Assembly: GCA_046291875.1 (NCBI GenBank)
Contig: JBKBSF010000007.1
Coordinates: forward strand, 62,001-126,000
Source of the DNA: SKVR01 sp046291875
GTDB taxonomy: Bacteria > Bacteroidota > Bacteroidia > Bacteroidales > UBA7960
Reading direction: 5' to 3'
Length of the DNA stretch: 64,000 nt
Shown: positions 1 to 7,826 of the stretch, one piece after another
Layout of the letters: every line of letters starts with the position of its first letter
Numbering within the stretch: the stretch's first letter is position 1
Notes under the pieces: model-generated
Told to the model about the DNA's origin: nothing
The model's database searches: none
The model's input: the letters and a program-made list of their open reading frames with translations, nothing else
Position numbers and translations under genes: made by a program

Positions 1-1108
1 CATGCACATCGTATTTTATACGTGAAAGGGCATGGATATACTTAATCTGATTCTGATCGTCCATCACCCTGAAATCCAGGGAAAAATCATTCCGGTGCGC
101 ATCCAGCGCCTGTTGCAGGGTTATTTTAAACCGATTTCTGTCGTGGGGATGCACACGCTCAGTGAGCTTATCGTAATTGTATGTATTTTTTTGTGTTGGA
201 TCGGCAATGCCGATTATATCGAAAAACAGATCGTTGCAAACATGTTTTTGTTCACGGAAGAAGAAATCGCAACTGCCCAGTCCGGCAATGGAGAAGGCTT
301 CTGAAAGCTTCTCGCGGCTGAGGGCCAGCTCCTGGTAAATTTGTTTATTGCGGGTAACATCAGAAACTACCATGGTAACTCCTTCCATGGTGCCTGCACG
401 CCCCCTGCGTAAGGTAAACCGGCAGTTGTACCAATAAACATGATCGTCTTCCACAAGAGAAAACTCCAGCGATTGCGAGTTTTTCTGCATGTGCAGCATT
501 TCTATGGATTGCATTAATCTTTCTGCCACTTCTCCCGGGAAAGCATCCTGAATGGTTTTTCCCTGCAATGCTGCAAACCTTGTAAATGCAGGAATATTGC
601 GTGTCCCGGAGTGGTTATGGGTAATCACCCCATTCTCGTCAAGGCTGAAGACCATATCATCGATCGACTCAAGAGTGGTGCGGAGCATTTCTTTGGTCTC
701 CGATAACTCTTTACGGGCTTTATGACGGTATACCGCGATGTGTAATGCAGATTCAAGAATTTTATCATCGAATGGTTTGATCAGAAACCCATGTGGCTCG
801 GTCTTCATCAGCCTCCTTATGGTTTGATCGTCGCTGCTTGCAGTAAGATACACCACCGGCACATCCATATACTGCATGAGCACCTCCACCGTTTCAATCC
901 CATCCAGCTCACCATCGAGCATTACATCCATCATGATCAGATCGGGATGCTCATTTCGGGCAATGTCAATGGCCTCCTTGCCCGATCGGGCTTTGCCACA
1001 AATCTCATAGCCCAGCTCTTCCAGCTTGAGTTGGATGAAACGTGCAATGATGGCATCATCCTCTACAATAAGCATCCTTTGCTTAGAAATTGGGTTCGGG
1101 TTTACCAT
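1..1108 (-). CDS. Response regulator receiver-PAS sensor protein, C-terminus cut by window edge
   Basis: The minus strand is open from an ATG at 1108 to the left edge, giving about 369 residues without a stop. Residues about 10-130 form a receiver domain: the acidic pair follows MLIVEDD, the phospho-acceptor lies in LIMMDVMLDG, and the conserved lysine is in FLIKPFD. Two PAS-type segments follow, one around TLESIDDMVFSLDENG and one around KLSEAFSIAGLGSCDFF that reaches a typical PAC ending (RVHPHDRNRF). The missing C-terminus could hold a kinase or an output domain; this cannot be seen. It lies 22 nt downstream of the HPt gene on the same strand, so the two are probably co-transcribed and may exchange phosphate. 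No transmembrane segment is visible, so it should be cytoplasmic. Confidence 0.85.
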   Translation of the reverse strand, partial: MVNPNPISKQRMLIVEDDAIIARFIQLKLEELGYEICGKARSGKEAIDIARNEHPDLIMMDVMLDGELDGIETVEVLMQYMDVPVVYLTASSDDQTIRRLMKTEPHGFLIKPFDDKILESALHIAVYRHKARKELSETKEMLRTTLESIDDMVFSLDENGVITHNHSGTRNIPAFTRFAALQGKTIQDAFPGEVAERLMQSIEMLHMQKNSQSLEFSLVEDDHVYWYNCRFTLRRGRAGTMEGVTMVVSDVTRNKQIYQELALSREKLSEAFSIAGLGSCDFFFREQKHVCNDLFFDIIGIADPTQKNTYNYDKLTERVHPHDRNRFKITLQQALDAHRNDFSLDFRVMDDQNQIKYIHALSRIKYDVH

Positions 1109-1130
1109 TGAAAAAAGTATTTTGAGAACA

Positions 1131-1508
1131 TCAGAATTTCTTCAACTCCGAAAGGAGCTGGGTATAATTTTCCGGAATAACTTTTGCCAGAGCACAGGCT
1201 GTATCCATTTGGCCAGCTTTGATAGCTACCTCCACATCTACAGCAATCTGCCTGAGTTGCATGGCCCCAATAGAACCGCAGATACCTGTCAGTGAATGAA
1301 TATTATAGCGCAGTTGCTCAGGGTCATTGCCATGGGCAAGTTCTTTTATATTGTCTATGAGTTCATCGGCTTCCGGCTGAAACGAGTCGATTATATCCTT
1401 TACCATCTCGGCATTGTCATGGGCATATTCGTAAAACATGGCGCGGGTCTCCGGGTCGATTACATCAATAGTTGCATACTTTTGCAGATTAGGTTCTTGT
1501 TGATCCAT
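1131..1508 (-). CDS. HPt domain phosphotransfer protein
   Basis: A 125-residue single-domain protein. It has the HPt signature YNIHSLTGICGSIGA, with His71 as the likely phospho-accepting residue, inside a predicted four-helix bundle. Free HPt proteins carry phosphate between receiver domains of phosphorelays. The receiver-PAS gene 22 nt downstream is a natural partner, and the chemosensory operon just upstream is another. A terminator hairpin separates it from the chemoreceptor gene, so it probably has its own promoter. The 5' leader contains a perfect 12-bp tandem duplication. Confidence 0.85.
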   Translation of the reverse strand: MDQQEPNLQKYATIDVIDPETRAMFYEYAHDNAEMVKDIIDSFQPEADELIDNIKELAHGNDPEQLRYNIHSLTGICGSIGAMQLRQIAVDVEVAIKAGQMDTACALAKVIPENYTQLLSELKKF

Positions 1509-1528
1509 CTTGATTTGATTTTGCTTTG

Positions 1529-1552
1529 TAGGTTTGTTTATAGGTTTGTTTA
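1529..1552. repeat. Perfect 12-bp tandem duplication in the HPt leader
   Basis: TAGGTTTGTTTA occurs twice head to tail, 21-44 nt upstream of the HPt start codon at 1508. It may be replication slippage or may affect translation initiation; no function is known. Confidence 0.8.
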
Positions 1553-1645
1553 GGGTTCTGTTGGTGCGATAAAGATAAACAGTCTGTTTGATTCTGAGTT
1601 ATAAGCGTCCTGTGTGAGGTGAGGTTTCCTTCGGTGCCTGACCAG

Positions 1646-1681
1646 GAAAAACCTCCCGGGAAAAGTCGTGTTTCCCGGGAG
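1646..1681 (-). terminator. Rho-independent terminator after the chemoreceptor gene
   Basis: An 11-bp perfect stem (CTCCCGGGAAA at 1653-1663 with TTTCCCGGGAG at 1671-1681) has a 7-nt loop and, on the minus strand, a run of five U. A second hairpin with a 7-bp stem (1687-1693 with 1720-1726) lies between it and the chemoreceptor stop codon. Together they should end the chemosensory transcript before the HPt gene. Confidence 0.8.
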
Positions 1682-1740
1682 TATGAAAGGGCAAGGGCTG
1701 GAGATTTGCACTTTCCGGATGCCCTTACCCGTCAGGGGTA

Positions 1741-3861
1741 TCAGAAACGTTCGTATTCATCGTCCTTTATGTTGCTAAGGTTCAGATTAACCCCCCCATT
1801 GGTTTTGGATGCCTGAGGGTTGGGGGTTGACCTGGTCTCAGCTTTTGTTTTTGCTGGGGCAGAGGCAGCAGTTTTTCGCGTTGTTTGGCCGGCAGAAAAA
1901 TTTGCTGCGCTGGGTTTATGAACCGCAGAGCTTTTTCTTTTCTCACGGGCAGCCCTTTGCTGATCCAGTTTAAAGTAACTCACCATCTCAAGAAGCTGAT
2001 CGGCCTGGCTGGCGAGCTCTTCGCTGCTGGTGGCCATTTCTTCACTTGCCGCAGCATTCTGCTGGGTGATTTGGTTGAGTTGCTGGATTGCCGAGTTCAC
2101 CTGGTCAGCACCTGAGTTCTGCTCGATACTGGCAGCAGCAATTTCCTGCACCAAACGGGCTGTTTTTTGAATATCAGGAACTATGGCAGCGAGTTTCTGA
2201 CCTGCTTCCTCCGATATACTTACACCAAACTTGGAGAGTTTATCAATTTCGGCAGCAGCCACTTGCGAGCGTTCTGCCAATTTGCGCACTTCGGCAGCTA
2301 CCACAGCAAATCCTTTTCCATGCTCACCGGCGCGGGCAGCTTCCACCGCTGCATTAAGTGCAAGAATATTAGTTTGACGCGCAATTTCGCCGATAATTCC
2401 GATTTTCTCTGCAATATCGCGCATGGCTCCAACGGCCTGTTCAGATGCATTACTGCTATCCACAATACCTGTCTCTGCCTGACGGGCAATCTTTTCAGTT
2501 TCCCGGGCATTGTCGGTATTTTGCTGAATATTGGCAGCCATTTCTTCCATGGATGAGCTTACCTCTTCGGCCGAAGATGCCTGCTCTGTACTTCCCTGGC
2601 TCATTTCCTGGGCGGTAGAAGACATTTGCTGGCTGGCTGCAGCAATATTATCTGAACCAGCCACCACGCCTCCAATCACCTCTCTCAGTTTTTCCACCAT
2701 TCGTTGCATAGCTCTTGCCAACTGGCCAATTTCGTCACCCTGGTCGGTAAGAGACTGATCCACATCAAGGGTAAGGTCGCCATTGGCAACTGTTTCGGCA
2801 ATTTCCACACCCTTGTTCACGCCAGTGGTTACCATACGGGTAATCAGCAGACCCAAAGCAATGGCTAGGATAATACCGATAATCAACCCTGCCACTACCA
2901 TGGCATTGGAACGAATCGCTACCGCTTCGCCATAATCAACCTCTTGCTGGGCAATTTGCTCATTGATACTTTGCAGCTGCTCAAATACCAGCATCATCTG
3001 CTGGTGCGCCTGGGCTGATTCATTGGCAATCAAAGAGCTCATGCGGTTGTAATTCTCTACGGCCCTTTGTGCCTCGCGGTTGATCACAGCAAAATAGTTG
3101 AAAACATTTTCTGCCGCCGGGATCATCACATCTGTATACTGCCTGTAAGCCGCGTCGCGGCTACCTTGTTGTATCAATTGCTTAATACGGTGCACAGCCG
3201 CATGAAAATTGTCGTGATGGGCCATCATGTCGCGCATGTTGCGGTTGATCTCCGCATTGCTGGTGCGAAAATCTGGCAACCACTGCCCAAAGTTGCAACG
3301 TGTGGCATCATCACCTCCATCAAACATGCGCATGGTTTGTATGGCATTTACGGTCTGCACCTGCAAAGCATAGTGGTCTTTCATGAATTGCTCCAGATCC
3401 CTGTTGGTTTGCATGGGGTTGAGCAGATCGATGGCCATCAGCTCATCGTGCATACGATCTACCTGCTGAATATTGATATTGCGCAATGTTTCAATATTCT
3501 GCAGGAGTTGTCTGTACAAGCGCTGCTCTTCCTCTGTTTTGGGCAAAGCATCGAAGAGCTCATTGCTTCTTTGATATGCAGCTCTGTGAGTGGCAATATC
3601 CTGAAGTATCTGCTCTCTTTGAGCACGCGAAAGTTGATTGTCGAGCAACTGCACATATCTCTTCTGCACCCTTTCCAGGTTGGCCTCCATATCGCCCAGA
3701 AGCTGCACTCCCGGCAAGCGATTTCCGGCTACATCCTGAAAAGATGTACCTACATTTCGAAGCCCCATCAGCCCAATAATACCAATGATTACGGCAATCA
3801 GGATTACCACCAGAAAACCGGTGAGAATTTTTGCCCCTACCTTTAAATTTTTGAAGTTCAT
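1741..3861 (-). CDS. Methyl-accepting chemotaxis protein (transmembrane chemoreceptor)
   Basis: A 706-residue chemoreceptor. The N-terminal TM helix is at about 11-34, the periplasmic sensor at 35-318, the second TM helix at about 319-340, then HAMP and a long signalling coiled coil with the conserved hairpin (RQTNILALNAAVEAARAGE). The sensor resembles a four-helix bundle and contains His163, C189NFGQW and HHDNFH (His216, His220), which match the spacing style of zinc-binding CZB domains. An Ala/Lys/Pro-rich linker leads to the last five residues EYERF, an aromatic-x-x-aromatic end like the CheR-binding pentapeptide of tethered receptors. It is the last gene of the chemosensory operon, 99 nt after cheW. 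Ligand unknown; zinc or redox sensing is inference. Confidence 0.93.
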   Translation of the reverse strand: MNFKNLKVGAKILTGFLVVILIAVIIGIIGLMGLRNVGTSFQDVAGNRLPGVQLLGDMEANLERVQKRYVQLLDNQLSRAQREQILQDIATHRAAYQRSNELFDALPKTEEEQRLYRQLLQNIETLRNINIQQVDRMHDELMAIDLLNPMQTNRDLEQFMKDHYALQVQTVNAIQTMRMFDGGDDATRCNFGQWLPDFRTSNAEINRNMRDMMAHHDNFHAAVHRIKQLIQQGSRDAAYRQYTDVMIPAAENVFNYFAVINREAQRAVENYNRMSSLIANESAQAHQQMMLVFEQLQSINEQIAQQEVDYGEAVAIRSNAMVVAGLIIGIILAIALGLLITRMVTTGVNKGVEIAETVANGDLTLDVDQSLTDQGDEIGQLARAMQRMVEKLREVIGGVVAGSDNIAAASQQMSSTAQEMSQGSTEQASSAEEVSSSMEEMAANIQQNTDNARETEKIARQAETGIVDSSNASEQAVGAMRDIAEKIGIIGEIARQTNILALNAAVEAARAGEHGKGFAVVAAEVRKLAERSQVAAAEIDKLSKFGVSISEEAGQKLAAIVPDIQKTARLVQEIAAASIEQNSGADQVNSAIQQLNQITQQNAAASEEMATSSEELASQADQLLEMVSYFKLDQQRAAREKRKSSAVHKPSAANFSAGQTTRKTAASAPAKTKAETRSTPNPQASKTNGGVNLNLSNIKDDEYERF

Positions 3862-3960
3862 AATTCCTCCCTTTTTTAATTAATAGTTTGTGTTGTTTAT
3901 TTCCCTCCTGAATACAGACAACATGCAGGCTGCCAACTCCGTGCAAGTCTGACTCAGCTT

Positions 3961-4467
3961 CTATTCCTCATTGCGGGTCTTTTCGGCCGTTTCGTTTACA
4001 AATACGAGCTCATCGGTAGAAAATACCTTATCGACATTGAGCACCATAATGAAGTTCTCGTCCATTTTTACCATACCATGCAGATATTCGGGGTTAAACT
4101 TACTGCCAATGGTTGGTGGGGGTTCGATATCGCCTTCGCCCAGTTCGAGCACTTCTTCCACGGAGTCAACCAAAGCACCCAGGGTAAGGGGTTCGCCCTC
4201 CATGAGCACACTCAGCACCACAATGCAGGTATCTTTGGTGTCCTCACGGGCATCAATACCGAATTTTATGCGTGTATCGAGCACAGGTAGTACATTGCCG
4301 CGCAAATTGATAACCCCTCTCATGTAAACCGGAGATCTGGGCACCTTGGTAATGGGTCGCAGCTCCAGAATTTCAAGCACTTTACTTACATCTGCAGCAA
4401 ACATCTCGTCTCCCAGTTGGAAAGACAGATAGGACTTAATATTGCTGCTGGTTTTTACATCACTCAT
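3961..4467 (-). CDS. cheW: Chemotaxis coupling protein CheW
   Basis: 168 residues covering a single CheW domain. The family landmarks are visible: YLSFQLGDEMFAADVSKVLEI at the start, VYMRGVINLRGNVLPVLD in the middle, and ALVDSVEEVLEL towards the end. CheW bridges chemoreceptor tips and the CheA kinase in cytoplasmic arrays. It lies 32 nt after cheA and 99 nt before the receptor gene. The roughly 20-residue acidic tail after the domain is longer than in minimal CheW proteins. Confidence 0.95.
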   Translation of the reverse strand: MSDVKTSSNIKSYLSFQLGDEMFAADVSKVLEILELRPITKVPRSPVYMRGVINLRGNVLPVLDTRIKFGIDAREDTKDTCIVVLSVLMEGEPLTLGALVDSVEEVLELGEGDIEPPPTIGSKFNPEYLHGMVKMDENFIMVLNVDKVFSTDELVFVNETAEKTRNEE

Positions 4468-4499
4468 AGCTGATTGGTTTTAAAATTATCACGATTGTA

Positions 4500-6656
4500 C
4501 TATTGGTTTTTAGCAGGAGTAGCTTGCTTTTCCAGCGCCCCTTGCTTGATGCCAAGTTCTTTATAAAATTTTTCTCTTCGGAGTACTACCTCACGGTCGA
4601 ATGTACTGATGATTTTTGCAGGGTCAAGCACCAGGGCAATGGTGCCATCGCCAAGGATGGTGGCCCCCGATATGATTTCCTGATCTTTAAACAAGCGCCC
4701 CAGGGGTTTAAGAACAGCCTGGTACTCCCCAATGATGGTATCTACCGACAGGCCCACCTTATAATCTTCGTAGTGCACCCTGATCATTTGGTGCAGATCG
4801 GGACTGTTTTCCTGAATGTCAAATTCTTTGCGCAGGTTTACAAAGGTTAGTTGCTGCCCATCGAGCACTGCACGGCTGTTAAATGCATTTCGGATCTCAT
4901 CATCTGAAACCTCAAAGCACTTATCAACACTTGACAAAGGGAGTACGAAATAGGTAGTATCAATTTTTACCAGCAAGCCATCAATAATTGAGAGCGTAAG
5001 GGGGAGTTTGATGGTAATGGTTGTACCCACACCCAGTTGCGATTCAATCTCCACGTCTCCCCTGATATCGGAGATCTTTTTCACCACCACATCCAGTCCT
5101 ACACCGCGACCCGACACCTCGGTAACTTTTGCTGCAGTGGAAAACCCGGGCAGAAACACCAGGTTGAGCAGGTCTTTGTACGACAGGTTGGCTTCCGGAG
5201 CAATAAACCCGCGGGTAATTGCTTTCTGCCTGATCTTCTCCACATCAATCCCTCTACCGTCGTCGCGGATCTGAACATATACATTGGTTCCGGAATAAAA
5301 CGCCTTCAGGATGATTTTCCCCTGGCGTGGCTTGCCTTTGGCCATCCTTTCATCAGCACCTTCAATACCATGATCAATGGCATTTCTGAAGATATGCATC
5401 AACGGTTCGGTAAGCCCTTCAATAACGCTTTTGTCGAGCTCTGTTTCGGTACCTTCTGCCACAAATTGTATCTCCTTATCCAGTTCGTTGGACAAATCGC
5501 GAACCAGTCTTTTGAAACGTGTCATGATGGTTTCAATGGGGATAAGGCAAATCTCGAATGTGTTGTCGCGAAGCTGACGCGAAAGCTTTTCAATGTTTTC
5601 TGCAATAGCATTCAGCTCAGGCATATCATTGTTTTCGGCAAAAAGCGACAGACTGGCCTGTGTGGTTACCAGCTCACTTACCAGGTTCATCAAACTATCA
5701 AGTTTATCCGACGAAACCCTGATGTTGTTGATAGTGGTTTTTTTGGCTAATGAAATAAGATCTTTATCGCGGAATGCTTCCGCCTCTTCCGATTTGTTCT
5801 GGTGCTGGTATGTTTCGGCAAATTGCTCAATTGCTTTGGGATCAAGGAAGCGTTGACTATTTACCAGTGCATCCAGTTCTTTATTGAAGGCAGCAAAGGT
5901 CATGAGATTAGTTTCAGCTACCTTAAATATGGAGAGCGTGCATTGATCTTCAACAAAAATAAACACATCCTTTATATCATCAGTACTCTTATCGGTTGCA
6001 AGGAACACCTCCCATGCCATATAGCATTTTTCGGCTTCCAGCTCTTCAAAGGGAGGGAGCTTGAAATATTTCGGATATACCCTGATGTGCCCCATGGAGC
6101 TGAGTTCATCAAGCAACAATAGGGGATTGGTACCGTTTCGGAAAATATCCTCATGAGGTTCGATGGTAAGGAAATACAAAGGAACCTGATCGTAAAGAGT
6201 TGATTTTTGCTGCGCTGAAGCAGTTTGGGTTGCGGCCTCTTCGTTACTTTGCTTTTCTGCTTTCGGACTGGCATGAGAGTCGCCATTGATTACGCTGTGT
6301 ATCCGGGCAAGCATCAGCTCATGGTTCTTCTGCCCTGCATCACTGATCTCTTCCTCCGACTCCAGCAGCACTTTCAGATGATCGACAGAGGCAAGGGTAA
6401 TATCCAGGATGTCGCGGTTAACTTCCAGAGAGTCATTGCGAATCATATCATAGATGGTTTCCAGCTCATGGGTAAAAGCATCCATTTTCTGAAAACCAAA
6501 CATGGAACTACCTCCCTTGAGGGAATGCATTACCCTGAAAACCTCTTCAATGATCTTTTTATCAGAAGGATTCTCCTCCAATTGCAGCAGAATATCCTCC
6601 AGGCTGTTGATCAGATCCTGTGCTTCTTCGAGAAATTTCTTTTTGAACTGCTCCAT
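4500..6656 (-). CDS. cheA: Chemotaxis histidine kinase CheA
   Basis: 718 residues. The P1 HPt domain (1-about 120) has His44 in VMHSLKGGSSMFGF. A linker of about 30 residues leads to a folded segment at about 155-265 in the position of the CheY-binding P2 domain, though it is not an obvious P2. Dimerisation (P3) follows at about 310-370, then a GHKL ATPase with N-box HIFRNAIDHG, DDGRGID and GRGVGLD, and a CheW-like P5 domain from about 555. CheA autophosphorylates under receptor control and passes phosphate to CheY. One nucleotide separates its start from the stop of the upstream cheY, implying translational coupling. Confidence 0.96.
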   Translation of the reverse strand: MEQFKKKFLEEAQDLINSLEDILLQLEENPSDKKIIEEVFRVMHSLKGGSSMFGFQKMDAFTHELETIYDMIRNDSLEVNRDILDITLASVDHLKVLLESEEEISDAGQKNHELMLARIHSVINGDSHASPKAEKQSNEEAATQTASAQQKSTLYDQVPLYFLTIEPHEDIFRNGTNPLLLLDELSSMGHIRVYPKYFKLPPFEELEAEKCYMAWEVFLATDKSTDDIKDVFIFVEDQCTLSIFKVAETNLMTFAAFNKELDALVNSQRFLDPKAIEQFAETYQHQNKSEEAEAFRDKDLISLAKKTTINNIRVSSDKLDSLMNLVSELVTTQASLSLFAENNDMPELNAIAENIEKLSRQLRDNTFEICLIPIETIMTRFKRLVRDLSNELDKEIQFVAEGTETELDKSVIEGLTEPLMHIFRNAIDHGIEGADERMAKGKPRQGKIILKAFYSGTNVYVQIRDDGRGIDVEKIRQKAITRGFIAPEANLSYKDLLNLVFLPGFSTAAKVTEVSGRGVGLDVVVKKISDIRGDVEIESQLGVGTTITIKLPLTLSIIDGLLVKIDTTYFVLPLSSVDKCFEVSDDEIRNAFNSRAVLDGQQLTFVNLRKEFDIQENSPDLHQMIRVHYEDYKVGLSVDTIIGEYQAVLKPLGRLFKDQEIISGATILGDGTIALVLDPAKIISTFDREVVLRREKFYKELGIKQGALEKQATPAKNQ

Positions 6657-6657
6657 A

Positions 6658-7023
6658 CTATCTTACTACTTTACTGATTGCTGCAAGTAATTTTTCGGGG
6701 ACAAAAGGCTTTACGATCCAGCCGGTTGCACCCGCTTCTTTGGCTTCAAGCTTTTTGGCCTGCTGCGATTCTGTAGTCAGAAACAGGATCGGCACAAACT
6801 TATAATCATCTTTCTGCCTGATCTGCCGGATAAGCTCAATACCATCCATTACAGGCATGTGCAGGTCGGTAACCACAAGGTCTACTTTCTCTCCATTGAA
6901 GTATTTCAAGGCGTCCTGCCCATCTACAGCTGAAAGCACTTTGTGCCCTGCATTTAAAAGGGTAAAGCCAACTACCTCACGAATACTTTCAGAGTCGTCT
7001 ACAATTACAATTGTTTTTTCCAT
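6658..7023 (-). CDS. cheY: CheY-like single-domain response regulator (copy 2)
   Basis: 121 residues forming only a receiver domain. It has the acidic pair Asp9/Asp10, phospho-acceptor Asp53 (VVTDLHMP), Thr83 and Lys105 (WIVKPF), so all catalytic residues are intact. The gene abuts cheA. An ungapped hand comparison with the next cheY gives about 82 of 121 identical residues, so the two are tandem paralogues. With no output domain it must act by binding a target; since no flagellar genes are in view, the target is unknown. Confidence 0.93.
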   Translation of the reverse strand: MEKTIVIVDDSESIREVVGFTLLNAGHKVLSAVDGQDALKYFNGEKVDLVVTDLHMPVMDGIELIRQIRQKDDYKFVPILFLTTESQQAKKLEAKEAGATGWIVKPFVPEKLLAAISKVVR

Positions 7024-7066
7024 GATACGGCAATCCTGTTTGTGTTTGTATTCTTTTTATTATTCA

Positions 7067-7432
7067 CTAGCGCAAAATTCTCGCTATGGCTGCTATAAGC
7101 TTTTCGGGCATAAAGGGTTTAACGATCCAACCGGTGGCACCTGCCTCTTTGGCCTCCATTTTCAAACTGTGCTGCGACTCGGTAGTGAGATATAATATGG
7201 GGGTATACTTATAGGTTTCGATCTTTCGTACTTCCTTTATCAATCCAATCCCATCCATATTGGGCATGTGAAGGTCGGTAATAACCAGATCAATGGATCT
7301 TCCATCAAGATGTGTCAATGCATCTACACCATCGCAGGCGCTCTGCACCTTATAGCCCGCATTTTCAAGGGTGAAAATCACGACTTCTCTGATACTTGGG
7401 GAATCATCCACAATGAGTATATTCTTTTCCAT
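7067..7432 (-). CDS. cheY: CheY-like single-domain response regulator (copy 1)
   Basis: 121 residues, the same length as its downstream paralogue, with Asp9/Asp10, Asp53 (VITDLHMP), Thr83 and Lys105 conserved. Differences cluster at residues 40-47, 66-73 and 88-92, around helices 2-4, where receivers usually contact partners. This suggests the copies have split roles, for example one acting as output and one as phosphate sink. It lies 43 nt before the second cheY and 44 nt after the STAS gene. Confidence 0.92.
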   Translation of the reverse strand: MEKNILIVDDSPSIREVVIFTLENAGYKVQSACDGVDALTHLDGRSIDLVITDLHMPNMDGIGLIKEVRKIETYKYTPILYLTTESQHSLKMEAKEAGATGWIVKPFMPEKLIAAIARILR

Positions 7433-7476
7433 AGCAGCTTAGCTTTTTTTTATGGGTTGAAATCAGCAGTAAAATC

Positions 7477-7794
7477 TTATCGGGCAGGATATTCTATTCC
7501 GGCATTTACCATCAGGGTTTTCAGATCGTAGGGCAGATCGATGATCACAGAAACTTTTTTCCCTTCTTGCCTGAGGTGCTCTTTGTATGCCTCTACAATT
7601 TGAAGAAAGGAAACATCCATCCCTGCCACATCTTTGGCCACGATCTGGCAATGTTCGCTTGGGATATCCTGACTTTTGAGAAGAGCTTTGATCTGCCCGG
7701 CGTTTTGCAAAGTGAGATTGCCTTGAAAGATCAGACGAAGGCCGTTCTGGTCTTTATCTTCTGTGCGTTGGGTGGTAAAAGTAAAAGTTTGCAT
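7477..7794 (-). CDS. STAS-domain protein of the chemosensory operon
   Basis: 105 residues with the alternating strand/helix layout of STAS domains. The loop AGMDVSFLQ sits where anti-sigma-factor antagonists carry their phosphorylatable serine (usually D-S/T-S), here D-V-S, closest to the MlaB-like branch. Small STAS proteins of this type recur in some bacterial chemosensory clusters, where they are thought to be accessory scaffold or regulatory partners. No anti-sigma kinase gene is in the window. Located between the coiled-coil gene and the first cheY. Confidence 0.75.
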   Translation of the reverse strand: MQTFTFTTQRTEDKDQNGLRLIFQGNLTLQNAGQIKALLKSQDIPSEHCQIVAKDVAGMDVSFLQIVEAYKEHLRQEGKKVSVIIDLPYDLKTLMVNAGIEYPAR

Positions 7795-7826
7795 AAGCTA
7801 TTGAATTATGTGTTGCTACCGGTTTA

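Noticed and set aside
3067..3846. Long plus-strand frame opposite the chemoreceptor gene
   Set aside because: Antisense shadow of a well-supported gene; translation is Cys/His/Ile-rich without motifs. Similar long shadows oppose hemA, hemN and the tricorn gene.
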